From assembly GCA_050250575.1 (NCBI GenBank), contig JBFWOJ010000012.1, positions 1-64,000 on the forward strand: a DNA stretch of 64,000 nt. Reading direction: 5' to 3'. This DNA is from SHVO01 sp050250575. GTDB lineage: Bacteria; Pseudomonadota; Alphaproteobacteria; Rhodospirillales; Rhodospirillaceae. Under the pieces are notes generated by a model. The model was given only the letters and a program-made list of their open reading frames with translations. It searched no databases and was not told the DNA's origin. Both the position numbers and the translations under genes were made by a program. This document shows positions 1-8,401 of the stretch, in pieces (within the stretch, counting starts at the first letter, position 1; every line of letters begins with the position of its first letter).

Positions 1-30
1 CGCAGGTCCAATGAACAGGGAGATCCCATG

Positions 31-59
31 GATGCTGGCCTCCAATTCCAGCCAGCATC
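31..59. terminator. Hairpin at left window edge, possible terminator
   Basis: A perfect 9-bp inverted repeat (31-39 pairs with 51-59, 11-base loop) lies just before the 3' end of the SIS-domain gene. The tract after it on either strand is only weakly T-rich, so termination is uncertain. It could end a transcript arriving from the left or the leftward SIS transcript. Confidence 0.35.
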
Positions 60-120
60 TTGAATCAGAATTCCGCCCTCCTGGGAATCCCCTTCCGATT
101 CAGTTAAAGCCTATCAGGCT

Positions 121-732
121 CTAGCGCATCGCCGCGCTTGGCTGTGTCGCCTTGGTGGCCGTCGTCCAGCCCATCGCCGTGTCGAGAATGGCGTGCAGAA
201 TGGTCTGATGCGCGGTTTCGACGAAGCCGTAGACCGCGGCGTCCACGAAGAAATTCACGTCGCCCATCTTGCGCAGCGGATTGTCGTACGAAAAGCCGCT
301 TAGCGTCACGACCTCGCAGTTCATTTCTTTCGCGGCCCTGACGGCGTTCAAGATGTTGGCGGACCTTCCCGAGCTTGATATTGCGACAAGCACGTCTCCG
401 GGAAATCCCTGCATCTCGACCTGCTTGGCGAACACCTGATCATAGCCGAGATCGTTTCCAAGGCACGTGAGCGATGAGGCATCGTTGAAGGTGACGGCGC
501 GGACCCCGCCATTCTTTGCAAAATCGATCGCCAAATGACCTGCGATTCCCGCCGAACCGCCATTGCCCACGAACATCACCTTTCCGGTGCCGCGGGCTAC
601 GTTCCTCATCGCTTGATGAACGCGCCCTATGCCCGCATCGACACCGATGCTCTCGCCCCGTCCGTCGGTCGCGGCAACGGACTTCAGCACATCAACAAAG
701 GTCTGCACATAGTCGGTGAAGGAGTGAGACAT
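121..732 (-). CDS. SIS-domain protein, phosphoheptose isomerase (GmhA)-like
   Basis: A 203-residue single SIS-domain protein. The family's phosphosugar-binding signature is visible as VGNGGSAG near residue 55, followed by a His and Asp (GHLAIDF), and SSSGRS near residue 120. A late FVETAHQTILH segment supplies the Gln and His expected of GmhA enzymes, which convert sedoheptulose 7-phosphate to D-glycero-D-manno-heptose 7-phosphate for LPS or other surface glycans. Here Asp stands where E. coli GmhA has a metal-site Glu, which is common in GmhA-like proteins outside the enteric group. The methyltransferase gene upstream on the same strand is about 190 bp away. No other heptose-pathway gene is in the window, so the exact sugar substrate is inferred. 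Confidence 0.75.
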   Translation of the reverse strand: MSHSFTDYVQTFVDVLKSVAATDGRGESIGVDAGIGRVHQAMRNVARGTGKVMFVGNGGSAGIAGHLAIDFAKNGGVRAVTFNDASSLTCLGNDLGYDQVFAKQVEMQGFPGDVLVAISSSGRSANILNAVRAAKEMNCEVVTLSGFSYDNPLRKMGDVNFFVDAAVYGFVETAHQTILHAILDTAMGWTTATKATQPSAAMR

Positions 733-923
733 GTGGAATTCGGGACTTGTGAACTATCCTTATAGTCTTCGCCGAGCGGGCTTAACAAGTTACGAGCGAA
801 CCGCACGCCCCTTGCCCAATATGATGTAGCACACTCTACCACCGAAGGCGGAAGCGCTCGGCGTTAATCAGGGCCGTTGGCTTATGACGCCGCAGTGCAA
901 CGACATTACAGCATCGAAGCGGC

Positions 924-1799
924 CTAACGTCTAACCCATGAGATGAAGCGCGGAAAATACTCGTTCACGAAGTGCGGCCAGATTTCCTGGTCTTCGCTGA
1001 TTTTTATGTCCGACCGCATGGTCAAGTGTTGAAGCGGATCGTCCGTGCTAGTGTGCTTGCGCGGGAATGTTAATTGAAATGGCACCGGGGCTTGTAGCTT
1101 TTGGAACGTCGGTGTAAATCGGCCTGTTCGTTCAAGATGCAGGCCTGCGCTGACTTTCAGATCCCGAACCAGGAAATCGAAGAGGTTGGTATATTCCCCT
1201 TCCGAGTAGAACGGATAGATCGCGTGACGGGAGATCACAACGAGGGGGCGGCCCGCCGCGGCAGACTGAACAGCCTTCGCGAACGGCTCAAAGTTCTTCG
1301 GTTTACTCAAATCGGTGACCGCGAAGGAGATGCCTTCGATTTTGAGTTTGCGACAGAGCGTTTCGCCGATTTCTAAAGCAGACTTGAAAACGTCCACACA
1401 GATGACCGGCTGACTTGAGCCGCTGGCCCGTAACACGACGGCCTGGATACACGTCCCGGCGCCAAGGTCGATGACGGCGCATTCTCCGAGGGATTTGATC
1501 TTGTCGGAGAAAATTTGAAACGCGCGAAGACGGTGCTCCGCAAGGTTGAACGGGCGAGACTCTAAGGCGTTTCCGGTCCAGTAGATTGCCGGCGCCCCGT
1601 CGGTCGGCTTCTCTTCGAAGCGCGCTTTGGTTCCGACCATTCGATAAGCGTAAGCGTCCAAGATTTCATCGAGGGTTTCATGGACCGGACCGGCAAGGAA
1701 GTCGCCAGCGGCCATGGACGGCATTCGCCCTACCCGTTCAAGGATAGTCGAATAAATCTCATTGTGGGGCGCAACCCACGGCGCGGAAGTGGAAACCAT
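924..1799 (-). CDS. Putative SAM-dependent methyltransferase
   Basis: A 291-residue protein of a family I do not recognise in detail. A class I methyltransferase motif I is visible as VIDLGAGT near residue 110, followed by a beta-strand ending in an acidic residue (VICVDVF), the layout of a SAM-binding Rossmann fold. The N-terminal 90 residues and the C-terminal 80 residues, rich in aromatic and charged residues, resemble nothing I can name. It lies upstream of the SIS-domain gene on the same strand, so a role in modifying a surface sugar is possible but unproven. The start is the ATG nearest the upstream gap; no clear Shine-Dalgarno sequence is seen. Confidence 0.55.
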   Translation of the reverse strand: MVSTSAPWVAPHNEIYSTILERVGRMPSMAAGDFLAGPVHETLDEILDAYAYRMVGTKARFEEKPTDGAPAIYWTGNALESRPFNLAEHRLRAFQIFSDKIKSLGECAVIDLGAGTCIQAVVLRASGSSQPVICVDVFKSALEIGETLCRKLKIEGISFAVTDLSKPKNFEPFAKAVQSAAAGRPLVVISRHAIYPFYSEGEYTNLFDFLVRDLKVSAGLHLERTGRFTPTFQKLQAPVPFQLTFPRKHTSTDDPLQHLTMRSDIKISEDQEIWPHFVNEYFPRFISWVRR

Positions 1800-2098
1800 T
1801 ACTAAATGACCTCGACACCCATCAACTTTCGCCGCAGCTTAGCGCTCCATCCCCCGCCCGCTCCAGCGGGGTTTTTTGGTGCTTTTGAAGCCCCTGGCCG
1901 CGGCGTTGCTCGCGACCATCGCTCCATACCGGCGCTGGTGAGCAAGACCGGAGCCGCATGATATACGGCAAGCCCCGCCTGAAGATGCCGAGGGCAGAAA
2001 ATGCGTCTCCAGCCCCGAAGGCCCGAGCCCAGCGTTCGTTTGGCATCTCAGGATTTTGCGCGTTATAGTCCGATCGAAACACACTTCCTCATGTGACC
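1800..2098. other. Divergent intergenic region with an orphan terminator
   Basis: About 300 bases separate the methyltransferase (leftward) from apaG (rightward). The stretch holds a strong rightward intrinsic terminator at 1852-1877, but no rightward gene ends there. I find no tRNA-like cloverleaf or TTCRA loop. Two leftward reading frames cross it (about 80 codons), but they have no recognisable product and read through the terminator region, so I do not call them genes. Confidence 0.5.
1852..1877 (+). terminator. Intrinsic terminator without an assigned gene
   Basis: CCCCGC (1852-1857) pairs with GCGGGG (1866-1871) over an 8-base loop, followed directly by six T residues (1872-1877). The polarity is rightward. 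The only annotated gene to the left runs the other way, so this may end a small RNA or an antisense transcript. Confidence 0.65.
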
Positions 2099-2491
2099 AT
2101 GTACGAAAAAGTAACCCGCGACATTTCCGTTTCCGTCCGATCGTTCTACCTCGAAGAGCAGTCCTCGCCCGAAGAAGATCATTTCGTTTGGGCGTATAAG
2201 GTGAACATCCAGAATCGCAGCAAAGACACGGTCCAGCTATTGAACCGCCACTGGAAAATCACCGATAAATTCGGCCGCATACAAGAGCACCGCGGCGCCG
2301 GCGTGATAGGGGAGCAACCGGTTCTCAAGCCGGGCGAGTCCTTCGAATACACAAGCGGCTGCCCCTTGGAGACACCGTCGGGCATCATGGCGGGCACCTA
2401 TCAGATGTCGACGGCGAACGGCGAGCGGTTCGACATAGAAATACCTGCCTTTTCACTCGACAGCCCCTATGATACCGCGGCGATAAATTAG
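2099..2491 (+). CDS. apaG: ApaG protein (Co2+/Mg2+ efflux-associated)
   Basis: A 130-residue protein matching the ApaG family along its whole length: an N-terminal strand block (VTRDISVSVRSFYLEEQS), the core WKITDKFGRIQEHRGAGVIGEQPVLKPG-type region near residues 60-90, and the SGCPLETPSG turn near residue 100. ApaG folds as an immunoglobulin/fibronectin-like beta sandwich; mutants in enterics affect cobalt resistance and magnesium efflux, but the biochemical role is unsettled. The ATG at 2099 gives the usual family N-terminus (MYEKV...); an in-frame GTG lies two codons upstream. It is followed after 44 bases by folE on the same strand and may be cotranscribed with it. Confidence 0.9.
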   Translation: MYEKVTRDISVSVRSFYLEEQSSPEEDHFVWAYKVNIQNRSKDTVQLLNRHWKITDKFGRIQEHRGAGVIGEQPVLKPGESFEYTSGCPLETPSGIMAGTYQMSTANGERFDIEIPAFSLDSPYDTAAIN

Positions 2492-2535
2492 CGACTTGCG
2501 ATCGCCGACGCCGGGGCGATGTGAGGATTCTTCCA

Positions 2536-3162
2536 ATGACCAATCTTCGTAAATCGAGCACAACCGAACGCGCAGCGGTCGGCGCGAGCGAGCCCCGGCC
2601 GTCCCGGGCCGACGCGGAAGCGGCGGTGCGCGTCCTTATCAGATGGGCGGGGGACGATCCCAGGCGCGAAGGTCTGGAAAGCACCCCGGAGCGCGTGGTC
2701 AAAGCCTACGAAGAGTTCTTCGAAGGATACCAGCACGACCCGGAAGAAATCCTGCGAACGACCTTCGAAGAGACCGAGGGCTATGACGAGATGGTCGTGC
2801 TCAAGGACATCGACTTTCATAGCCACTGCGAGCACCACATGGTGCCTATCATCGGGAAGGCCTACGTCGCCTACCTGCCGGACAAACGGGTCGTCGGCAT
2901 TTCGAAGCTCGCGCGCGTAGTCGAGGCCTACGCGAAACGTCTCCAGATTCAGGAAAAGATGACGGCGCAGATTGCGAATGCGATCAACGACGTTCTTAAG
3001 CCACGAGGGGTCGCAGTGATTGTTGAGGCCGAGCACCAATGCATGACGACGCGCGGCGTACAGAAGCCCGGAGTCTCCATGGTTACGTCGACCATGCTGG
3101 GGGCATTCCGTGACGATCCGATGACGCGGCGCGAATTCCTGGCGATCGTGGGCCGAAGCTAG
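2536..3162 (+). CDS. folE: GTP cyclohydrolase I
   Basis: A 208-residue enzyme that converts GTP to 7,8-dihydroneopterin triphosphate, the first step of folate/pterin synthesis. Zinc ligands are seen in the CEHHMVP motif (Cys98, His101) and in HQCMTTRG (Cys169). The GISKLARVVEAYAKRLQIQE helix region and the VSMVTSTMLG segment are typical of type I FolE. The length is normal; the first 25 residues are a variable extension. The ATG at 2536 is preceded by GAGG about nine bases upstream and was preferred to a GTG five codons earlier. The gene ends only 14 bases from the convergent gene to its right. Confidence 0.95.
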   Translation: MTNLRKSSTTERAAVGASEPRPSRADAEAAVRVLIRWAGDDPRREGLESTPERVVKAYEEFFEGYQHDPEEILRTTFEETEGYDEMVVLKDIDFHSHCEHHMVPIIGKAYVAYLPDKRVVGISKLARVVEAYAKRLQIQEKMTAQIANAINDVLKPRGVAVIVEAEHQCMTTRGVQKPGVSMVTSTMLGAFRDDPMTRREFLAIVGRS

Positions 3163-3176
3163 CGTCTATCGGCAGC

Positions 3177-3755
3177 TCAGCCGGCACGACTCGCGATCGT
3201 TTGCCTAATCCTCGGCTGAAGCTCGCGGTCGATGTTTTCGAACATCTTCTTCATCATCTCCAGCCACAGCGCCTGCTTTTCGGCGTCCGTCGTACCTTCC
3301 GGCACGGTGGACGAATGAAGGCTTTTTGCCTCGGCGCTGCCCTGTTGCCGGCCATTGGCATCGATGAGGGCCACCGAAAGATCGAGCGTCGCGGTGTATT
3401 CCGCCGACTGATCTTTGCGGAACCATCCTGCAATACCTTTCTTGACAGGCAGGAGCTTCTCGACGAGGTCCGCCTCGCGCACCGTCACGCGGAGCGTGTT
3501 CTCTCCCGCGCCTGTGAGTTCAAAGTGGCTGTTCGCCCACAGGTTCACCGCCTGTTCGAACGTCACCGGCGTGCGGTGGCCCATGTGCGGATAGTCGGTC
3601 GGCGCCCGTTTTTGCACCTCGACGACCAGCGAGTTGGCGTCGATGGTGATGGGGGTCACGTTCCGAAAGAGCGCCGGACCGTCGGACTGCGCACGAAGCG
3701 CAATCGGCGCGGCCAGGAACGCCGCGGCGAAGGCCGACAACAGGAACCGTTTCAT
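3177..3755 (-). CDS. Secreted protein of unknown function
   Basis: A 192-residue protein with a clear Sec signal peptide (MKRFLLSAFAAAFLAAPIALRA, probable cleavage after residue 22). The mature part alternates strands and charged turns, with no motif I recognise. It reads like a small periplasmic or lipoprotein-type beta domain (it has no lipobox Cys) ending in an amphipathic helix rich in Glu/Lys/Met. Its ATG overlaps the hslO stop codon in an ATGA arrangement, so it is the last cistron of the argD-argF-hslO operon and probably translationally coupled. No function is assigned. Confidence 0.75.
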   Translation of the reverse strand: MKRFLLSAFAAAFLAAPIALRAQSDGPALFRNVTPITIDANSLVVEVQKRAPTDYPHMGHRTPVTFEQAVNLWANSHFELTGAGENTLRVTVREADLVEKLLPVKKGIAGWFRKDQSAEYTATLDLSVALIDANGRQQGSAEAKSLHSSTVPEGTTDAEKQALWLEMMKKMFENIDRELQPRIRQTIASRAG

Positions 3756-4720
3756 TTCTTCACCTCGAAGGCTTGAGGACGATTTCGAACGGCAAGCTCC
3801 GTTAGCTCGCTTTCCGAAAAGGCGTAGTCGGTACGGCAGAACTCACACGTCATGTGCACGATACCGTCCTGCGCGTAGGATCTCACTTCTTCTATCGGAA
3901 ATGAGGCAAGAATACGTTCGCTGCGCTCCCGGGAGCAACGGCACTTGGCGCGCACCGGACGCCGGTCCAGGAGCCGAAGACCAATGGTCAGGTAGAGGCG
4001 CCGTACTAGTTGATCAGGCGGGAGCGTCAAGTCAAGAAGCTCGGAATCCTTCAGGCTGCCCAGCAGGATGACCGCGGTTCGCCATGCGTCCTCCGCTTCC
4101 TCCCGATCCACAGGCCGGCCGCCGTCCTCCGGCATGCGCTGAATAAGGACCGCGCCCGCCGTCCACTGCCCGCCACTCTTGGGCGCGCCGATGGCTATCT
4201 TCAGAGCGGATTCAATCTGCTCGGACTGGCGAAAGTAATGGTGAACCGATTCGGCCAGACTCTCACCCGAGAGAGCGACGATGCCCTGATAGCGCTCCGT
4301 TTCCGGCCCCTGATCCACAGTGAATGCGAGGTGTCCTGACGGCCCCGTCAGCAGCGGGGCCGCGCCGGGCAGCCGCGGCTTAGCCAATGCCACCGCGAGA
4401 CGGTCGGCATCGAATTTCGCACACGCCCGCAGCTCACCGTTGCTCGTGACATCGACGACCAGCATATGCACCGGTCCCGTGCCCTGAATCTGAAGGGTAA
4501 AGACGCCGTCGTACTTGAGGCCACTGGCCAAGGCCACCGCTGCGGCCACGGCTTCAGCGAGCAAAACCGATACTTCGGGCGGGTCGTTGTGACATGCCAA
4601 TATTTCCGAGACCGAACCGGTCAGGCGGACAAGACGCCCGCGAAACGCACCATGCCCGATGATGAAGGGGAGACACACATCTTCTGCGACCGGCGCGCCG
4701 CCGGCACTTAGCTGAGGCAC
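3752..4720 (-). CDS. hslO: Redox-regulated holdase chaperone Hsp33
   Basis: A 322-residue cytoplasmic chaperone activated by oxidation. The C-terminal zinc switch is intact: Cys260-x-Cys262 (KCRCS) and Cys292-x2-Cys295 (TCEFC), spaced as in the family, releasing zinc when oxidised. The N-terminal substrate-binding domain shows the family's AEAVAAAVALASGLKYDG and GPVHMLVVDV blocks. The start is taken as the GTG at 4720, giving MPQLSAGG before the conserved LPF segment and a 13-base overlap with the end of argF; the open frame extends much further upstream but that part is antisense to argF. Clustering of hslO behind argD-argF is common in alphaproteobacteria. Confidence 0.9.
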   Translation of the reverse strand: MPQLSAGGAPVAEDVCLPFIIGHGAFRGRLVRLTGSVSEILACHNDPPEVSVLLAEAVAAAVALASGLKYDGVFTLQIQGTGPVHMLVVDVTSNGELRACAKFDADRLAVALAKPRLPGAAPLLTGPSGHLAFTVDQGPETERYQGIVALSGESLAESVHHYFRQSEQIESALKIAIGAPKSGGQWTAGAVLIQRMPEDGGRPVDREEAEDAWRTAVILLGSLKDSELLDLTLPPDQLVRRLYLTIGLRLLDRRPVRAKCRCSRERSERILASFPIEEVRSYAQDGIVHMTCEFCRTDYAFSESELTELAVRNRPQAFEVKK

Positions 4721-5619
4721 CACAGCAATACGCCCTTTTGTGCATGTAGCCGGTTTTCGGCTTCGTCCCAGACCACCGACTGCGCGCTTTCGAGCACGCC
4801 TTCGGTGACCTCTTCGCCGCGATGCGCCGGAAGACAATGCATGAAGATCGCATCCGGCTTCGCCGCGCTCATCAGGGCTTCGTTCACCTGATACGGCGCG
4901 AGAACCCCATGCCGCCCGCCGGCGGCATCGCCCATCGACACCCACGTATCCGTCACGACACAGTCGGCGCCGCGGACAGCGGCTACCGGATCGGTCCCAA
5001 CGCTGACACGGGCATTCTTCTCCCTCGCCCACGCCAACGCCTGCGCCGACGGTTGCAGCTGCGACGGGCAAGCCAGGCGCAGTTCAAAATCAAAGAGACA
5101 CGCGGCGTGAATCCAGCTCGTCGCAACATTGTTGCCGTCGCCCGACCATGCAACGACCGCATCCTTAATCGGGCCCTTGCGCTCCTCATATGTCATGATG
5201 TCGGCCATGATCTGGCACGGGTGCGATTCATCCGTTAGTCCGTTGATCACGGGCACGGTGGCATAACGTGCGAGTTCCAGCAGTTTCTCCGGCCCGGACG
5301 TCCGAAGCATGATGACGTCGACATAGCGGGACAGCACACGCGCCGTGTCTGCGATCGTTTCACCGCGGCCGAGCTGCATGCTTTCGGGAGACAAGACGAC
5401 GACATGACCGCCCAGTTGCTGCATTCCGACCTGGAACGAAACGCGGGTACGCGTGGAAGGTTTCTCGAACACCATCGCGAGCGTCTTACCGGCGAGCGGC
5501 CCCAACACGCCAGGCTGCGCTTTCGCCGACTTCAACCGCGCGGCGCTGGCTAAAATCGCGCGTAGCGTGTCGCCGGAGAGAAGATGCAGATCGAGGAAAT
5601 GTTTCTGCGAGGTTGGCAT
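4708..5619 (-). CDS. argF: Ornithine carbamoyltransferase
   Basis: A 303-residue enzyme that joins carbamoyl phosphate and ornithine to give citrulline in arginine synthesis. The carbamoyl-phosphate loop STRTR (in EKPSTRTRVSF) near residue 54, the HPCQ motif near residue 131 and the HCLPAHRGEEV segment near residue 262 (catalytic Cys) are all present. Length and order of motifs are those of a normal anabolic OTC. The gene starts 18 bases after argD and overlaps hslO by 13 bases. The partner argininosuccinate lyase is elsewhere in this window (18771-20162). Confidence 0.96.
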   Translation of the reverse strand: MPTSQKHFLDLHLLSGDTLRAILASAARLKSAKAQPGVLGPLAGKTLAMVFEKPSTRTRVSFQVGMQQLGGHVVVLSPESMQLGRGETIADTARVLSRYVDVIMLRTSGPEKLLELARYATVPVINGLTDESHPCQIMADIMTYEERKGPIKDAVVAWSGDGNNVATSWIHAACLFDFELRLACPSQLQPSAQALAWAREKNARVSVGTDPVAAVRGADCVVTDTWVSMGDAAGGRHGVLAPYQVNEALMSAAKPDAIFMHCLPAHRGEEVTEGVLESAQSVVWDEAENRLHAQKGVLLWCLS

Positions 5620-5637
5620 GTGGCCCTCCGGCCTCGT

Positions 5638-6816
5638 CTAAGCTGCCGCAAGTTCCGCGGCAGACTTTTCAATGATTTGCGCAGCGGTTTGGATTTCGGC
5701 TTCCCCGATGATGAGCGGAGGGACCAGCCGCACGACGTTATCGCCCGCCGCCACCGTCAGGAGGCCGTTTTGCATAAACCGCGCTGCTACTTCGCCGTTC
5801 GGCTTCAAGCACTTGAGGCCTATCATGAGCCCTTTGCCGCGGACTTCGGCAAAGACCGCCGGGTATTTCGCGACGATCGCCGCGAGGCGTGCCCACAAGC
5901 CGGCCGCCACCGCATTCACACGGTCGAAGAACCCAGGCGCCAGCATGACATCGAGCACCGCATCCGCCGCGGCCATCGCCAACGGATTGCCTCCGAACGT
6001 CGACCCATGCGAGCCCGGCGTCATGTATTGCGCCGCACGTTCCGTCGCCAAGCACGCGCCAACCGGAAATCCGCCGCCCAATCCTTTGGCTAAAGCCATG
6101 ACATCGGGCGTGACGCCGGACCATTCGTAAGCAAAAAGCTTGCCCGTGCGGCCCATCCCGGTTTGGACCTCATCGAAAATAAGAAGAAGGCCGAATTCAT
6201 CGGCCATGGCACGCAAGCCGCGCAGGTATTCCGGGGCGCAGGGAAGTATCCCGCCTTCGCCCTGCACGGGCTCGATGAGCAGCGCCGCGGTTTCGGGGGT
6301 CAGCGCAGCGCGCGCCTCGTTCAAATTGCCGAAAGCGACTTGATCGAACCCATCCACCTTCGGCGCGAAGCCGTCGAGATGTTTTTCCTGCCCTCCGGCC
6401 GAAACCGTCGCCAGCGTGCGGCCGTGAAACGCCCCCCGCGCCGTAATGACGCGGTATTGACCCTTTGCTCCCTGCGCCTGGTGATAACGGCGAGCAATCT
6501 TGAGAGCGCATTCCACAGCCTCGGCGCCGGAATTGCAGAAGAACGCCGTATCGGCAAATGAATGGGCGACGAGCCGCGCCGCCACCTTCTCTTGCCCGGC
6601 GACGCGGTAGAGATTGGAGCAGTGCCAAAGCTTGTCCGCCTGGTCCTTGAGCCGCGCGACCAAATGCGGGTGCGCATGACCCAGGGCGTTCACCGCCACG
6701 CCCGCCGCGAAGTCGAGAAAGCGGCGCCCGTCGGAGGCCGTGAGCCACGCGCCCTCGCCTCGCTCGAAGGTAATGTCAGTACGCGCGAATACGGGCATCA
6801 CTGCGGAAATGGCCAT
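5638..6816 (-). CDS. argD: Acetylornithine aminotransferase (class III PLP)
   Basis: A 392-residue class III aminotransferase that makes N-acetylornithine from N-acetylglutamate semialdehyde; family members often also act on succinyl-diaminopimelate. Visible blocks are FCNSGAEAVECALKIAR near residue 100, the PLP-aspartate region LLIFDEVQTGMGRTG, and the Schiff-base lysine in ALAKGLGGGFPVGA. The ATG at 6816 is preferred because GAGGGCGAGGT lies just before it; an in-frame start 15 codons upstream lacks this. It heads the leftward argD-argF-hslO operon, with a terminator closing the preceding permease gene at 6873-6903. Confidence 0.94.
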   Translation of the reverse strand: MAISAVMPVFARTDITFERGEGAWLTASDGRRFLDFAAGVAVNALGHAHPHLVARLKDQADKLWHCSNLYRVAGQEKVAARLVAHSFADTAFFCNSGAEAVECALKIARRYHQAQGAKGQYRVITARGAFHGRTLATVSAGGQEKHLDGFAPKVDGFDQVAFGNLNEARAALTPETAALLIEPVQGEGGILPCAPEYLRGLRAMADEFGLLLIFDEVQTGMGRTGKLFAYEWSGVTPDVMALAKGLGGGFPVGACLATERAAQYMTPGSHGSTFGGNPLAMAAADAVLDVMLAPGFFDRVNAVAAGLWARLAAIVAKYPAVFAEVRGKGLMIGLKCLKPNGEVAARFMQNGLLTVAAGDNVVRLVPPLIIGEAEIQTAAQIIEKSAAELAAA

Positions 6817-6872
6817 ACCTCGCCCTCTCACGGCGAAACCAGCCGGAGCGTTCCGGCCCAAACAACAATCGG

Positions 6873-6903
6873 AAAAAAAATAGGGGCGGCCCTCAGACCG
6901 CCC
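6873..6903 (-). terminator. Intrinsic terminator of the ABC-2 permease gene
   Basis: Read leftward, GGGCGG (6903-6898) pairs with CCGCCC (6889-6884) across an 8-base loop and is followed by a run of eight T residues (A6873-6880 on the top strand). It lies 60 bases after the permease stop and 57 bases before argD, so argD must have its own promoter in the short gap or within the terminator region. Confidence 0.75.
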
Positions 6904-6962
6904 ATGCGTTCATTCATACGCCAACCGCGCGGTTTGTCAACGACCGCGCGGCTCTGGAATTG

Positions 6963-7781
6963 TCACGACTTCAGCTTATAGCCGCTGCGGATCATGGCGT
7001 AGGTGCAGCCAAGACCAACGGCACAAAGCAGGCTCAGCACAATGACTCCGGTCGCGGGGTTCGTGCCGGGTTGGCCCAGGAATCCATAACGAAAGCCATC
7101 GATATTGTAGAAGAAAGGATTGTAGTGGGCGGCAAACTGCGCCCAAGGGGGCAAGCGGTCGACGGTGTAGAAGGTGCCGGACAAGAATGTCAGCGGGGTG
7201 ACGACGAAATTGGTAACTACGGCCATATGGTCGAATTTCTCGGCCCAGACACCGGCGAGTATTCCGATGACGGACATGAGCAAACTGCCGGCAATGGCGT
7301 GAAAGGCGATAAGCCAGGCGTTGTGCACATGCAAATCGGCGAAGACCGACATTACCGCCGCGCACACGATACCGACCGCAAGTCCGCGCGTGATTCCGCC
7401 CAACGTCCAAGCCACCGTGAGTTCAAGCGCGCTCAATGGCGGCATCAGCACATCGACGATATTGCCCTGAACTTTGGAAACCAGGATCGACGAGGACGTG
7501 TTGGCGAACGCGTTCTGAATCATGGTCATGATAACAAGCCCGGGCACCAGGAAGTCGCCAAAAGGTACGCCGTGGACGACGCCACCGCGCCCAAATGCGA
7601 ACACCATGACCAGAAGGAACATGAGACTTGTGATCACCGGCGCGGCGACCGTCTGAAATACCACCTTCCAAAAGCGCCGGACTTCCTTGAGGTAAAGCTC
7701 CCACATTCCACGCCAGTTGACGGTTCCCATGTGGCGCGGCAGCGGCGCTGTAAAGGAGGTGGTGTCGGTGCGATCGCTCAT
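6963..7781 (-). CDS. ABC-2 type transporter permease, no adjacent ATPase
   Basis: A 272-residue inner-membrane protein with about six hydrophobic segments and an ABC-2 permease layout: a long cytoplasmic N-terminus, then SLMFLLVMVFAFG near residue 53, a VPFGDFLVPGLVIMTMIQNAF block, and VTPLTFLSGTFYTVDRLPP near residue 195. It ends in SGYKLKS, close to the TGYRLKN tail of the second ABC-2 permease in this window (30032-30820), so the two are paralogues. Unlike that one it has no ATP-binding gene beside it and must borrow one, possibly the ATPase at 30817-31743. The substrate is unknown; such exporters move polysaccharides, lipids or drugs. Confidence 0.85.
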   Translation of the reverse strand: MSDRTDTTSFTAPLPRHMGTVNWRGMWELYLKEVRRFWKVVFQTVAAPVITSLMFLLVMVFAFGRGGVVHGVPFGDFLVPGLVIMTMIQNAFANTSSSILVSKVQGNIVDVLMPPLSALELTVAWTLGGITRGLAVGIVCAAVMSVFADLHVHNAWLIAFHAIAGSLLMSVIGILAGVWAEKFDHMAVVTNFVVTPLTFLSGTFYTVDRLPPWAQFAAHYNPFFYNIDGFRYGFLGQPGTNPATGVIVLSLLCAVGLGCTYAMIRSGYKLKS

Positions 7782-7819
7782 TGCAGTCCTCTTTCGTTCA
7801 GCGCCATGATGCCCCGGTC

Positions 7820-8398
7820 ATGACTGAACCACAACGCCCTGCGCCACAGCGGCCATCCGCCCCACGCAAGATGACTTTGAGGCGCTTGGAGAACATCGCG
7901 CGTTTTTACATCGAACGGTTCGCCACCACATCGGTACACTTGCGGCGCGTCCTTTCGCGCCGAGCGGAGCGCGCACGCCGCGCACATGGGGGTGACCAAG
8001 CCGAAATCTCCGCGTGGATCGAGCAAATCGTCGAGCGCTTATTGCAATTGAAATTGATCGACGACGCGCGGTACGCGGCCGACCGGGCGATGTCCCTTCG
8101 CCGGCTGGGACGGGGCCCGGGCCGCATCCGCGCATTACTCGCGGCAAAAGGTGTGCCGCGGGCGATTATCGAACGAGTCATCAAAGAGACCGCGGAAACC
8201 GCGTCCGGCGAAGATGCCAGTTTGACTGCGGCGATTGCTTACGCCAAGCGCCGGCGCTTCGGCGTTTTCGGCGAGGCGGTTTCCGACAAGCTTGCAAGTG
8301 CTAAGAAGACAACACGAGAACTCGCCGCATTGGGCCGAGCGGGTTTTTCCTACGCCATCGCGCGTCGGGCGCTGAGCGGAGGGACGGAGGAAACCTAA
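7820..8398 (+). CDS. recX: RecX family regulatory protein
   Basis: A 192-residue, very basic helical protein of the RecX family, which binds RecA filaments and limits strand exchange. The family pattern is seen in YIERFATTSVHLRRVLSRRA near residue 35 (a three-helix repeat), LQLKLIDDARYAADRAMSLRRLGRGPGRIRALLAAKGV near residues 80-120 and YAKRRRFGVFG near residue 150. The ATG at 7820 is preferred; the open frame reaches back to 7781 but would overlap the divergent permease start. recA is not in the window, so recX is unlinked here. It ends 3 bases short of the convergent ICMT-type gene. Confidence 0.85.
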   Translation: MTEPQRPAPQRPSAPRKMTLRRLENIARFYIERFATTSVHLRRVLSRRAERARRAHGGDQAEISAWIEQIVERLLQLKLIDDARYAADRAMSLRRLGRGPGRIRALLAAKGVPRAIIERVIKETAETASGEDASLTAAIAYAKRRRFGVFGEAVSDKLASAKKTTRELAALGRAGFSYAIARRALSGGTEET

Positions 8399-8401
8399 GG
8401 A

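Noticed and set aside
1822..2084. Two leftward frames of about 80 codons in the methyltransferase-apaG gap
   Set aside because: They cross a strong hairpin, have no ribosome site or recognisable family, and have the Arg/Gly-rich composition of shadow frames.
4721..5071. The 5' extension of the hslO frame to 5071
   Set aside because: This part is antisense-free but lies inside argF in another frame and shows no Hsp33 similarity; the GTG at 4720 gives a normal family N-terminus.
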